Positions 43,601 through 55,085 of a stretch of 64,000 bases of DNA are shown here, piece after piece (position 1 is the first letter of the stretch; each line of letters starts with the position of its first letter). Source of the DNA: Erinaceus europaeus (Eukaryota > Chordata > Mammalia > Eulipotyphla > Erinaceidae); assembly GCF_950295315.1 (NCBI RefSeq), contig NC_080175.1:64691353-64755352 (forward strand), read 5' to 3'. The notes under the pieces were generated by a model, which was not told the origin of the DNA, did not search any database, and saw nothing but the letters and a program-made list of their open reading frames with translations. A program made the translations under genes and the position numbers.

Positions 43601-44943
43601 CCATCAAAGTTCCACCAAGCTTCTTTAAGAGAATAGAACAAACACTACAATCATTTATCTGGAACCTGAAAACACCTAGAATTGCCAAAACCATCTTGAG
43701 GAAAAGAAACAGAAATGGAGGCATCACACTCCCAGACCTTAAACTATATTATAAAGCCATCATCATCAAAACAGCATGGTACTGGAACAAAAATAGGCAC
43801 ACAGACCAGTGGAACAGAATTGAAAGCCCAGAAGTAAATCCCAACACCTATGGGCATCTAATCTTTGATAAGGGGGCCCAAAGGATTAAATGGAAGAAGG
43901 AGGCTCTCTTCAATAAATGGTGCTGGGAAAACTGGGTTGAAACATGCAGAAGAATGAAATTGAACCACTTTATCTCACCAGAAACAAAAATCAACTCCAA
44001 ATGGATCAAAGACCTAGATGTCAGACCAGAAACAATCAAATACTTAGAGGAAAACATTGGTAAAACACTTTCCCATCTACACCTCAAGGATATCTTTGAT
44101 GAATCAAACCCAATTGCAAGGAAGACTAAAGCAGAAACAAACCAATGGGAGTACATCAAATTGAAAAGCTTCTGCACATCCAAAGAAACTATTAAACAAA
44201 CAGAGAGACCCCTCACAGAATGGGAGAAGATCTTCACATGCCAGACATCAGACAAGAAACTAATCACCAAAATATATAAAGAGCTCAGCAAACTTAGCCG
44301 CAAAAAAGCAAATGACCCCATCCAAAAATGGGCAGAGGAAATGAACAAAACACTCACCACAGAGGAGATCCAAAAGGCTAACAAACATATGAAAAACTGC
44401 TCTAGGTCACTGATTGTCAGAGAAATGCAAATTAAGACAACACTAAGATACCACCTCACTCCTGTAAGAATGGCATACATCAAAAAGGACAGCAGCAACA
44501 AATGCTGGAGAGGATGTGGGGACAGAGGAACCCTTTTACATTGCTGGTGGGAATGTAAATTGGTACAGCCTCTGTGGAGAGCAGTCTGGAAAACCCTCAG
44601 AAGGCTAGACATGGACCTTCCATATGACCCAATAATTCCTCTCCTGGGGTTATACCCCAAGGACTCCATAACACCCAACCAAAAAGAGGTGTGTACTCCT
44701 ATGTTCATAGCAGCACAATTCATAATAGCTAAAACCTGGAAGCAACCCAGGTGCCCAACAACAGATGAATGGCTGAGAAAGCTGTGGTATATATACACAA
44801 TGGAATACTATGCAGCTATCAAGAACAATGAACTCACCTTCTCTGACCCATCTTGGACAGAGCTAGAAGGAATTATGTTAAGTGGACTAAGTCAGAAAGT
44901 TAAAGATGAGTATGGGATGATCCCACTCATCAACAGAAGCTGA
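43601..44943 (+). pseudogene. L1 ORF2 C-terminal part, open frame
   Basis: The frame from about 43603 is open for some 446 codons to TGA at 44941-44943. It covers the region after the RT core and the C-terminal domain, including the Cys-His motif CX3CX7HX4C ([19 protein letters not shown]). It lacks the endonuclease and RT domains, so it is a dead fragment. The lack of stops shows low age compared with the 28145 copy. Confidence 0.92.
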
Positions 44944-46307
44944 CTTAGAAGATTTGAAAGGGAAACTAAAAGCAGGACCTGATCAAATTGTAAGTAGGGC
45001 ACCAAAGTAAAAACCCAGTGGTGAGGGGTAGACATGTAGCTTCCTGGGCCAGTGGGGGGTGGGAATGGGCGGGAGGGATGGGTCACGGTCCTTTGGTGAT
45101 GGGAATGGTGTTTATGTACACTCCTAGCAAAATGTAGACATATAAATCAGTAGTTAATTAATATGAGAGGGGGAAATCAATTGTATGTCTCAAAGGTTCT
45201 CAAAAGACAAACTGAATCTTTTTAATAGATAGGCTACGTATTTGATATGCGGACTCTCTCAAAAGCCTAGACCAAGTAGATTAGAAGCTTCCAATAGCAC
45301 AGCTATATACAAGATACTGGGTACTGTACAGCAAACCATAACAAAGGGACTTTTCAAAGTTAACCCAATTAACAAATAATGTGTGGGTAATATTAACTAT
45401 TGATTGTCTTTTTGAACCCTAAGACAGCAGGAACCTCACATCTTCACTATAGAGCCCCTACTTCCCCCAGTCCTGGCACCCTTGGATAGGGCTCACTTTC
45501 CCGTATGCTTCTCCCAATCTATACCAAATAATATTGCATCCGCCGATCACAACCTAACCAAAGCAATGATTGCCATCTCAACATGCTTCACCTCAGAGTG
45601 TATCCAGAGACTTCACGTGTGGAATGACAACCCTTCAGCTTCATTACTCGGGTGAGACCTTTCCTTTTATAGTACACTCTAATTTCATCTCAGGTAGTTC
45701 ACTTTCTAACAAAGTCCCATAACCTAGACATACACCAGTTTCTGTGAGAGAGAGCGTATGTGCACACGTATCCATAAACTACTGCAAAATATATACCTGA
45801 AAGCAGGATTACACTAGAGTTTGCAGTGAGTACCTCCCCAACACTTCCTCTCCACTATTCCAATCTTGGGATCCATGTTTGCTCAACAAATTGATTGGCT
45901 TCGTATGTTAACTCTCTTTTCAATCACCAGGTTCCAGATGCCACCAGGATGCTGGCTAGGCTTCCCTGGATTGAGGACCCCACCAATGTGTCCTGGAGCT
46001 CAGCTTCCCCAGAGACACACCTGACTAGGGAAAGAGAGAGGCAGACTGGGAGTATGGACCGACCAGTCAACACCCATGTTCAGCAGGGAAGCAATTACAG
46101 AAGCCAGACCTTCTACCTTCTGCAACCCTCAACGACCCTGGGTCCATGCTCCCAGAGGGCTAGAGAATGGGAAGGCTATCATGGGAGAGGGTGGGTTATG
46201 GGGATTGGGTGGTGGGAATTGTGTGGAGTTGTACCCCTCCTACCTTATGCCTTTGTTCACTAATCCTTTCTTAAATTAAAAATTTAAATAAAAAAAAAAA
46301 AAAAAAA

Positions 46308-46330
46308 CTAAATGATAGGGCTTGTTGAAC
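46308..46330 (+). other. Candidate 3' transduction tag
   Basis: CTAAATGATAGGGCTTGTTG followed by AAC lies between two poly(A) runs at the end of the L1. It matches nothing else in the window. Confidence 0.7.
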
Positions 46331-46363
46331 AAAAAAAAAAAAAAAAAAAAAAATGTCGGCATT

Positions 46364-46895
46364 ACATGTATCCATAAACTACTGCAAAATATCTACCTGA
46401 AAGCAGGATTACACTAGAGTTTGCAGTGAGTACCTCCCTAACACTTCCTCTCCACTATTCCAAGCTTGGGATCCATGATTGCTCAACAAATTGTTTGGCT
46501 TCATATGTTAACTCTCTTTTCAATCACCAGGTTCCAGATGCCACCAGGATGCTGGCTAGGCTTCCCTGGATTGAAGACCCCACCAATGTGTCCTGGAGCT
46601 CAGCTTCCCCAGAGACACACCCTACTAGTGAAAGAGAGAGGCAGACTGGGAGTATGGACCGACCAGTCAACACCCATGTTCAGCGGGGAAGCAATTACAG
46701 AAGCCAGACCTTCTACCTTCTGCAACCCTCAACGACCCTGGGTCCATGCTCCCAGAGGGCTAGAGAATGGGAAAGCTACCATGGGAGGGGGTGGGTTATG
46801 GGGATTGGGTGGTGGGAATTGTGTGGAGTTGTACCCCTCCTACCTTATGCTTTTGTTCACTAATCCTTTCTTAAATAAAAAATTTAAAATAAAAA
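46364..46895 (+). mobile_element. Second L1 3' end at the same target site
   Basis: A 532-bp 3' UTR-only fragment starting ACATGTATCCATAAACTACT and ending in an A tail. It is nearly identical to 45770-46290 of the neighbour, with a few substitutions. It lies between target copies 2 and 3. Confidence 0.95.
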
Positions 46896-47150
46896 AAAAA
46901 TGTCGGCATTGTCATGTGTGCGACCCCCAGGTTTCAGCCCCTGGTATACTATAGCCCTGGAGGAAGCTTTAGTGTCATGGTATCTCACAACATCCTTCCA
47001 AACACCTTCTTTCCTTTATAGTTAAAAATGCCACTATTTGGAGCAGTGAAGTCCTTGGAAGGACAACAGCCTACTAGACTCATATCAAGATGCCAACGGG
47101 GCTGGTTCTGCAGGCCGCAGGGGAGGATACATCCTTTGCCAACATCTGGA

Positions 47151-47883
47151 GAAAGTGGGCTTTTTTTAGATTGCAGTCATTTTAGTTCATTCATTACCTA
47201 GTTTCTCTTTCCTAGTTCAGCATCCCTCTGCTTCACACTTTAAAAAAACACATTTAAGTTTATATTTAGTATATATTAACTAAAATAAAACTATCTTCAC
47301 AAAATCCTTAACTGTATAACACCTGAAAAGTTCCTTTTCCCACACGAGACAGCATCCACATGTTTCAAGGATAGGAGGGAGGCTCATTCTATACTAGCCA
47401 CTCCGAGCTCTGTGCCCTTCATTTTCTTTAGTTTTGCTTCATGGGGTAGTTGAAATTCTTCAACAGCAACTGTGAGGATTTTTGGAGTGGAGTCACAGTG
47501 CCAAATTAAGTCCTATCTAAACAAGTGTAGGCAGCCTTAGACTTCCTGTGGAGCATGAAGCAAGAATGCACAGATGGCTATTTCTCACCCAGATTAGTCC
47601 TCTTTCACACTTTAAAATTCTAATGTCTATATACAGGGCTATATATCCTGCTGGTTATTCATGAGAATGCCGAAAATGTTTATAGATCCAAAATTAAAAA
47701 AAAAAAAATGCATTTTATTCAAAAGTCCTTTTTAGATATAAAATGCTTCCATATAACCTTTACTTTGATGATGAGTTGCTTTACTGGGCTTGTATCTTGG
47801 TAACACTACTGTAACCATAATCTGTGACGCATCCCTTTAATTTTACAGGTATTTTATGCACATTTCACTTGTTTCTTTTTTTA
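47151..47883. other. Unique DNA
   Basis: Nothing recognised beyond the end of the ancient repeat near 47150. A short A-run at 47694-47708. Confidence 0.5.
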
Positions 47884-48106
47884 AATGTTTTTTAATCTTT
47901 TTATTTAACTTTTATTTATTATTGGATAGAGACAGAGAAAAATTGAGAGGGGAGGGGGAGGGAAAGGGAAAGAGACAGAGAGACACCTGCAGCCCTGCTC
48001 CACCACTCTTGAAGCTTTCCTCTTCCAGATGGGACCAGGGGCTTGAACCTGTTCCTAGCACACTGTAGTGTGTGCACTTAACTAGGTGAGTCACTGCCTG
48101 GTCCCA
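47884..48106 (-). mobile_element. SINE-B
   Basis: TTATTTATTATTGGATAGAG, GACACCTGCAGCCCTGCTCC, GGGGCTTGAACCTG and GTGAGTCACTGCCTGGTCCC in reverse SINE-B order. Confidence 0.9.
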
Positions 48107-48230
48107 TTTCATTTTTTTCTATCTACAGCCTCATTGTCTTAATCAACACACAGAAAACTACTTATGGGATGGGACTGAGTATTGTAGCTTATATATATAT
48201 ATATATCTGCAACTGAAATAATCTAAATTT

Positions 48231-48255
48231 CTGTGTGTGTGTGTGTGTGTGTGTG
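48231..48255. repeat. (GT)n microsatellite
   Basis: About 12 GT units; TA runs lie nearby at 48190-48206 and 48447-48473. Confidence 0.93.
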
Positions 48256-48443
48256 TATACATGCATGTTTTGGGGTCAAGAATCAAACATCAAACACAGG
48301 GTTTCATATATGTGAATTGTGTACTCTACTGAGTTACATTTTTATTCTCAAGCATAATTTTTTGTAATAGTAACATTACAATGTTAATATAAATAGTGGA
48401 CTTATTAGTTAATATATGTTACAACTGATTAGAAACTTATAAC

Positions 48444-48476
<33 letters not shown>

Positions 48477-48726
48477 ATAAATTCTGTGCATATCTCTAGC
48501 TTTAAAGGGATCTTTAAAAATAACTTTTCTATACAATAACAGTAACATGAAATTTTGGTTCTTATGTGAAGTTTTTAAATAAATATATTAGTAAAAATAA
48601 GCATTAACAATCTTAGGGTAATTTTTCTCTATAAATATTTATGTATATACTGTTCATCTATGCGTATTAAAATTTTCCAGCCCAAAAAGCTTAAAAATGT
48701 TATCATTATACTAGGCTCTTGTCCTT
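48256..48726. other. AT-rich DNA with possible SINE remnant at the start
   Basis: GGGGTCAAGAATCAAACATC near 48272 might be a decayed box B region. Otherwise nothing recognised. Confidence 0.4.
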
Positions 48727-48845
48727 TTTTAAAATTTCTTTATTGGGGGATTGATGGTTTATAGTCAAGTGTAAAATACAATAGTTTTTACATGAGTTAA
48801 CATTTCCCAGTTTTCCACATAACAATTCAACCCCTACCAGGTCCT
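48727..48845 (-). repeat. Repeat family D, reverse copy
   Basis: TTTCTTTATTGGGGGATTGA, GGTTTATAGTCAAGTG, AATAGTTTTTACATGAG and CCAGTTTTCCACATAACA match the copy at 36835, then extend to CCCTACCAGGTCCTCC. Confidence 0.78.
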
Positions 48846-48867
48846 CCTCTGCCTTAGGCTCTTGTTC

Positions 48868-48948
48868 TTTTCTTTTTCTCTTCCTCCTCCTCCTCCTCCT
48901 CCTCCTCCCCTTTCTCTCCCTCCTCCTTGTTTTCCTCCTCCTCCTCCT
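48868..48948. repeat. (CCT)n pyrimidine tract
   Basis: Imperfect TCC repeats; the proline-rich or glycine-rich frames across it are artefacts. Confidence 0.93.
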
Positions 48949-48949
48949 T

Positions 48950-49150
48950 TCTGTGGAAGTAGGGCCTCACTACTCAGGGACACCTTTTTAAAGATGGACA
49001 AAGAAAGAGATAGAGAGATGGGGAGACACCACAGCACCAACAATTACTCCATTAATAGAGCACCTCCCAAGTAGTGCCAGGGTGTGAGACTGGGTCACGT
49101 TCATGGCAATACAGGCACCCTATATGATGAACTATCCCTTCAGCCCCTAT
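48950..49150 (-). mobile_element. SINE-C, diverged
   Basis: ACAAAGAAAGAGATAGAGAG, CACCACAGCACCAACAATTA, CCAAGTAGTGCCAGGGTG and AACTATCCCTTCAGCCCC loosely follow SINE-C. Confidence 0.5.
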
Positions 49151-50229
49151 TTGACTTACATACTTCCTGAAGCAATCAAATTTTGCCAGGAATTAAACTG
49201 AGTTTCTCAACTTAATGAAGCTGATATTTTATTTTTCTTATGGGGAACTTTTTTTTCAGCAGATTATTATCACCAGACCAAAATGTTATTAATATATGTC
49301 ATATGCATATTGTATTCAGGAGTTATTGAGAACAATATTTAAGGTAAGATTCATTGTAAAATATTTACTGCATAGACCTTGAAAGAGGAACTTAGCCATG
49401 GAACATTAAAATACACTCATAAAATCAAAGGAAATTCTGAAGAAGCACTACATGATCCAGACACATTTATAAATACACCACTTTAAAGGTGATAGCAAAT
49501 GTGTTAAGTCTGACAGGCACTGAGGTATGATGAACAGTGTGTTAAGAACAATCTTCAAATACAAGAATAACTGCACTAGGGTAACTTAAGATACAGTATT
49601 TGTTATGTTGAAATATAAAGTTTGCATCTCTAAGATCTTAAAGTTAGTGAAAACTCTCAAAAGGGTATCATGTCATCAAACCAAACAATCTGTGGAAATA
49701 CAGCCTAACTAAGCTGACCACTATCCATGCTACTTCTTCTTAGAATTTGTGCAATGAGAATGCAAGCTGAAGCACAAAGCAGCCTGTTGTTATTATGAAA
49801 AAAACATCATACGTTCTAAAGGTTTTCCTGAAACATAATGTGGATATTTTATCTGTTAATTTAGCCTGTTATTGTTGTTGTAAAGCTGAAAGGACTGCCT
49901 AACTTCTCTCAAAACAATACCAATTTAAATACAACCTTAAATTAGCATATGGTCTTAAATTTTATCTATTCCAAATTATAGTGTTTGTTTGATTCTACTT
50001 TCAGTCAGAATGTGTGTCAGATACACATAGACATGAAAAAAATGTAAACTCCACTCCTTTTCTTAGACCAATTTTATTTTTGATTGACAACAATTGTATA
50101 AATAAAAGTGTCCCTAAGGCAAGAATTAAGTGTAGTGGATTTTGACTTCTTGCACATATTATAAACAAAACAGACATGGACATTAGATCAGAAAACATCA
50201 AAAACAGAAAGAAAGAAAAAAAAAAAACA
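49151..50229. other. Unique AT-rich DNA
   Basis: No feature recognised. Confidence 0.5.
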
Positions 50230-50545
50230 CTGGCAGTACACTTCACAATCTTTACTTTGGAAACTTCTTTGAAGACGTGAGTCCCAAATCAAGAAAATAA
50301 AAAACAAAAATAAACAAATGGGATTAAATCAAACTGAAAAGTGCCTACTTAGACAAGTGAACATCACCAAAATAGAGCTAGCCTACAGTCTGGGAGAATA
50401 TCTTTACATGTAATGATTCAGATAAAGAACCTAAAATCATAATAGGTAAATAATTCAGGAATCTCAGTAACAAAAAAAAAAAATGGGGAGATGCCATGGG
50501 CAGAATATTCAGGAAAGGATAGAGACAGAAGGTCAATAGACACAG
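50230..50545 (+). pseudogene. Ancient L1 ORF2 fragment
   Basis: AATAAACAAATGGGATTAAA followed by TCAAACTGAAAAGTGCC, GTCTGGGAGAATATCTTTAC and the ATGGGCAGAATATTCAGG stretch follow the order of L1 ORF2 downstream of the RT core (GWDYIKLK..., EKIF..., WAE...). Many substitutions and indels; no open frame. Confidence 0.7.
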
Positions 50546-50659
50546 TTTTCTACTTCCTCAGTCACCTCCCAGGCCATTCTTTTATTGTGACTTTAATTAA
50601 TAGATAAAAACATTGGGGTGTTTATTTTATTATTAAAACACTGTTTATGTTGAAGTATT

Positions 50660-51565
50660 TTTAACATAAAAGGAAGTAAAATTCAAGAATGGTGTGTTTT
50701 ATAACAAAGTTACAGGCCCTAGACATAGAATAGGACCTATATTCATCATTTTGTCCTGCTTTAAGGTATTACTGCCTTTCTGCCACCAAGTTGAAGATGC
50801 GGCTATAATTTTGTCCTGAACTCCCTGAGCAGATGACCTCACCACTGTGTTCTGGAACCTCACCTCTCTAGAGCCCTACCCCACTAGGGAAAGATAGAAA
50901 CGAGTTGGGTGGGGGCAAGGCAGTGATGCACTTGGTTAATCACATACTTTACAGCACACTACTGGTCCCCACCTGCAGGGGGAAAAGCTTCACGAGTGGT
51001 GAAGCAGGGCTACAGGTGTCTCCCTGTTTCCCTCCCTTATTTCCTCCTCTCTTCTCTCTCTATCCAGAAATAATTAAATAGATAAATAAATAAATACATA
51101 CATACATAACTATAGGTTGGGCATAGGAATCAACCTGCCAATGCCCATGTCCATCATAGAAGCAATTATAGAAGCTAGACCTTCCACCTTCTGCACTCCA
51201 TAAAGAATTTCCGTCCATACTACTGGGAGGGTGGTGGTAGGGGAAGATGACCAGAGAGTTCTGAACTTCAATTTCATCAGGAACCAAAGAAAGAAGCGAG
51301 AGGGAAAAAAAAAAAAAAAGAAACAAGGAAGTAGTAAATGTGACTTAGAAGAGAAGGCAAACAAATAGAAAAAATGGGCAACTATATATAAATGTAATTA
51401 TAGAAGTAATAGCTATCCCATATCTATGTTCTTGGAAGAAATACTACAATTTCCAATTGAGGGAATGAAAAAGTAGAACTCTGGTGGTGGGGAAGGAGGG
51501 GGATTATACTTCTGTTGTCTTATAATTTTGTTAGTTAACACTAAATCTCTAATAAAAATGTCTGT
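50660..51565 (+). mobile_element. Older L1 3' end, split by a SINE-B
   Basis: The parts at 50660-50914 and 51109-51565 include TGACCTCACCACTGTGTTCT, CCCCACTAGGGAAAGATAGA, CCTGCCAATGCCCATGTCC, GAAGCTAGACCTTCCACC and a CTCTAATAAAAATG end. It contains an extra segment, absent from the young L1s, that is shared with the copy at 61400-61890 (TATATATAAATG..., ACCTACTACAATTTCC), so the two belong to an older subfamily. Confidence 0.8.
50915..51108 (+). mobile_element. SINE-B nested in L1
   Basis: GGGGGCAAGGCAGTGATGC, CCCCACCTGCAGGGGGAAAA, GCTTCACGAGTGGTGAAGC and a TC-rich stretch with an AATA/CATA tail. GAGTTGGG and AGGTTGGG on the two sides suggest a short target duplication. Confidence 0.85.
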
Positions 51566-52153
51566 TTTGGTTCATATGTTACTCCTCTATGCCTGCATTA
51601 TTCACTTCAGTCGATGATGGACATTAAACCTGTGATGAACTTGAGAGATAAACTTATTAGGAAGAGATATCAGCAAAAAAGTAAAGTATTCTGTGATATA
51701 TCGTAAAATTTAGCTGTATGCAGACTACAGTTTGGTACTATTTATGTTGATGATAGAGAACCTTTCCTAGTTTTAAGGACCCTGAGAATCGCTGCATCTC
51801 AAAATTGAGAGAAATTCACTTCAGTCATATAGTCATATGCTGATGATCAGAAGGGATCTGGAGGGGCACACACAAGGCATCCTGAGCTTGGACATACTAA
51901 GTGTGAGTCACCATCCCAAGATTCTCCCAAGATAAACATATTCATTGCATTACAAATGGACTAGGAAAATTTGTTTTTTTTTGTTTTTTTTTTGAGTAAA
52001 ACACACATCAGGGGTAGATGTCAAGACACAAATAACAAGTGATTAAACATATGTATCAAAATATCAGAACATTCATGACGGTGAAAAGCATCATAAATGT
52101 AGGTTAGGGGTGTTTAAAATAGCCATTGTCTGAATGTTATTACATCAGGTACA
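51566..52153. other. Unique DNA
   Basis: No feature recognised; T-runs at 51970-51993. Confidence 0.5.
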
Positions 52154-52235
52154 TTCTTTTAATGCCATAAGCTAACTTTATCTTACGGCATTAAAAGAAT
52201 CGGCATTAAAAGTATCTTATGGCATTAAAAGAATC
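52154..52235. repeat. Inverted and direct 18-mer cluster
   Basis: TTCTTTTAATGCCATAAG (52154-52171) is the exact reverse complement of CTTATGGCATTAAAAGAA (52216-52233) and differs by one base from the reverse complement of 52182-52199. A fourth partial copy lies at 52202-52212. The first pair makes an 18-bp stem with a 10-base loop. Confidence 0.9.
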
Positions 52236-52549
52236 GGGAGTCGGGTGGTAGCACAGCGGGTGGTAGCACAGCGGGTTAAGCACACATGGCACAAAGCGCA
52301 AGGACCAGGGTAAGAATCCGGTTCGAGCCCCAGGCTCCCCACCTGCAGCGGAGTTGCTTCACAGGCAGTGAAGCAGGTCAGCAGGTATCTATCTTTTTCT
52401 CTCTTTTTCTGTCTTCCCCTCCTCTCTCCAGTTCTCTCTTTCCTATCTAACAAAGACAACACCAATAGCAACAATAATAACTACAATGACAATAAGAAAT
52501 ATCAAGGGCAACAAAAGAGAAAATAAATAAATTAATAATAAAAAAAGAT
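52236..52549 (+). mobile_element. SINE-A with duplicated box A region
   Basis: The 15-mer GGGTGGTAGCACAGC is present twice in tandem (52243-52257, 52258-52272), so the copy has two box A regions. Box B GGTTCGAGCCCC, body and A-rich tail are intact. Confidence 0.93.
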
Positions 52550-53720
52550 ACCTTTAGTTTAGAAGGCAGACATCACAGTTATGGTTAACTACAATGTGAG
52601 CATTACTGTTATACTCCCTGTGGGCTTATAAAATCTCTGCCATAGAGTAGGATTTTTTAATGAGGGAAGTAGCCTGAAATACAGGCCTCATAATACTTTC
52701 AGTCAAAAGGGATGCACCTGGCAAACAAACAAACAAAAACAAAAATATATATTCAACAAACATAGACGCAAAAGTAACAATCAGTAGGACTTCTAACAAC
52801 AGATATTATGAAGTGTGGGATCAGAAAACTTCTTCAACAACTGTTGATTTTTGCATGTTATTATTTTGCTAAAAATATTTGTCAACTATATATAACCACT
52901 AATCAGCTATGTAAACTCGTTTCCCTCTTGATGAGAGTTTTACTACTAGGAATTTGGTAAGCAAAGGGTATTTTCATTTAAAGAGTGTTCAAGAGAAGCA
53001 AATAATACTGTCAGAATTTTTTCTTCTTTTTTTTTGGCTGATAAACACTTTTTGTAGCAAGTGAAGCTAGTAAAAAGCAAGGACATGTTAATTAGCAAGA
53101 TTGGTGTGAAGAAAGTCTCTAAGAAAGAACTAAGGAAATATAACATTTTCTATGTGCCCTGGGTATCATTTGACTATTTTCTTTGTTAATAATTTGGGTG
53201 AAGCAAATGTGAAGAAAAAAAATACCTAACACTTCATAATGCTCAAACACAATGAACTTTTTTTCTCACCGTACTGTCTAAATCAGATATTCTTTCTTCA
53301 TAAGTGAATTACTTGCATGATCTAGAGAATTAAGGTTTCTCCCTCCCCCCCCATTTTGTTCTTTTCTCTCCTTTATGGACTTTTGATGTCTGTCTCTTGG
53401 AAACAGAGATCAGTGTGGTGTTTGGTAATGGTATGTCTAAACATGTTAGTGAAAATATACTTTGCTGAGACTTTCAATCAGTGTCCTGCATTTGTGACTC
53501 TACTAGGCTACTACTCTACATCCAATTCCCATAACACTACATAAGACTTATATTCACATTTGACTAGAGCTCAGCCTTAGCCAAATCAAACTGCAAAGAA
53601 CACTGGAAAATATTAACTAGTCATATGCCTAAGAAGAGAAACTGAGTTAGTTTTACGAAATGCTTGCAATGTATTGCATGTGAGAAATGGGGAGAGGGCT
53701 TTTAATGGTGAATTTTTCTA
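52550..53720. other. Unique AT-rich DNA
   Basis: An AAAC-rich stretch at about 52720-52745. Nothing else recognised. Confidence 0.5.
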
Positions 53721-53736
53721 AAAACATGTATTGTTA

Positions 53737-54012
53737 AGGGGGATGGGTAGTGGCACACTGGGCTAAGCACACAAAGTATGAAGGGACAGGACCATGCAAG
53801 GATCCCGGTTTTAAGCCCCCCCCACCAGCAAGGGGGTCGCTTCACAAGCAGTGAAGCAGGTCTGCAGGTGTCTGTCTCTTTCCCTCTCTATTCCCCCTGC
53901 CCCTCACAATTTCTCTCTGTCCTAGCCAATAAAAATGAAAAATGGCCTCCAGGAGCAGTGGATTCATAGTGCTGGCCCCAGAGATAACTCTGGAGTGAAA
54001 AACAAAAAACAA
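53737..54012 (+). mobile_element. SINE-A, long form
   Basis: GGGTAGTGGCACACTGGGC head, GCTTCACAAGCAGTGAAGC, TC-rich block and the module CCTCCAGGAGCAGTGGATTC. AAAACATGTATTGTT (53721-53735) and AAAAACGTATTGTT (ending 54026) form the target duplication. Confidence 0.92.
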
Positions 54013-54098
54013 AAAAACGTATTGTTGAACTTTGTTTTGAAAGTTTTGGTTTTCTCCAGAATTAAATTCCAGGATTAAACAGGTAAATTATCATTTTT

Positions 54099-54297
54099 TA
54101 AAACTTTTCAAAGTTTTCTTTATTTATTGGATAGAGACAGCCAGAAATTGAGAAGGAATGGAGAGAGAGAGACCCCTGTAACACTGCTTCACCACTCACA
54201 AAGCTTTCTCCCTGCAGGTGGGGAATAGGGACTTGAACTCAAGCCCTTGCACACTGTAATGTGCATGCTCAATCAGGTGCACCACTTACTGGCCCCA
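54099..54297 (-). mobile_element. SINE-B with target duplication
   Basis: TTATTTATTGGATAGAGACA, GTAACACTGCTTCACCACTC, GGGACTTGAACTCAAGCCC and CTTACTGGCCCC. AAATTATCATTT and AAGTTATCATTT flank it. Confidence 0.9.
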
Positions 54298-54454
54298 AAG
54301 TTATCATTTCTGTGTTCACATTTTTAAATGTACACCTTAGTTAGATATTTTTTTATTCCCTTTATTTAGTGCTCAAGCTTTGTACCTGTATTGTTGCATT
54401 GCTTCTACCTGGGCAGACATTATTAAATAATAATATATATGCATCTTTTAATTT

Positions 54455-54800
54455 CAGACAGAGGAAGGAGAAAGATACCAGAGCATCTCTTCACAATTCA
54501 TGAAACTGCTGTTCTTAGTATGCCTATGTAGTTTTAGATGCTCAAACACACTGGCTGTTTGTTTTTTTTTTAAGATGTTTAGATTTATTTTAATGAGAGA
54601 GAGAGAGAGAGATACAAACCAAACAGAGCACTTCTCAGCCTTGGCTTATGGTGATACTGGGGATTGAACCTGGGACCTCACAGCCCCAGGGATGAAAATC
54701 TTTTGCAGAACCATATGCTGTCTCCCAGCCCCACACTGGACCTTCATATACACTGAAGCCTACACTTTACTGTGCTGAGCTGCCAGCCTCAAATGCACAA
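54455..54800 (-). mobile_element. Decayed SINE, split by a SINE-C
   Basis: CAGACAGAGGAAGGAGAAAG and CACAATTCATGAAACTGC (left) with GTGCTGAGCTGCCAGCCTC (right) look like two halves of an old reverse-orientation SINE around the SINE-C at 54556. Confidence 0.45.
54556..54731 (-). mobile_element. SINE-C, best copy in the window
   Basis: A T-rich tail, a GA run, GAGCACTTCTCAGCCTTGGC, the box B complement GGGGATTGAACCTGGGACC, CCAGGGATGAAAATCTTTTG and TGCTGTCTCCCAGCCCC. CACACTGG occurs just before and just after it. Confidence 0.8.
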
Positions 54801-55085
54801 ATTTAATTGGTCTAGATAGGATTTGTTACTAATAATTGAATCCTGTCTGGGATTATAAGTGCACATATAAAACAAAAAGAATTAAAACAAAATTTTAATT
54901 AGTGAAAAAAAGAAGTTGAAGCCTTGAAGAAAAAAAATTTTATTGAGGTAGCTCCTGAGCAAGAAATATCTATATCTATATATCTACCATCTATCAACTA
55001 TTTCTCTTTTCACCACCAGGTTTATTGTTAAGGCTCTACAGTGGCACAACGAATTCACTGCTCCCAGAAGCTATTTTGCATATAT

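Larger units (their letters stand above)
43601..46348 (+). mobile_element. 5'-truncated young L1 with short 3' transduction
   Basis: It starts inside ORF2 and runs through the ORF2 stop at 44941-44943 and the 3' UTR to a poly(A) at 46290-46307. A 23-base unrelated segment (46308-46330) and a second poly(A) (46331-46353) follow. The extra piece between two A-runs is what read-through past the L1 poly(A) signal would leave. Flanked by AAAAATGTCGGCATT on both sides. Confidence 0.95.
43553..46995 (+). mobile_element. SINE-C, split by two L1 insertions
   Basis: Head GGACTAGTGATAGAGTTC to ATGTCGGCATT at 43553-43600 joins, if the L1s are removed, to GTCATGTGTGCGACCC and the box B CCAGGTTTCAGCCCC at 46911-46995. 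The joined order is a plausible tRNA-like SINE in sense orientation. Confidence 0.55.

Noticed and set aside
43848..44798. 316-codon minus-strand frame
   Set aside because: Antisense shadow of the intact L1 ORF2 C-terminal frame; no recognised protein family.
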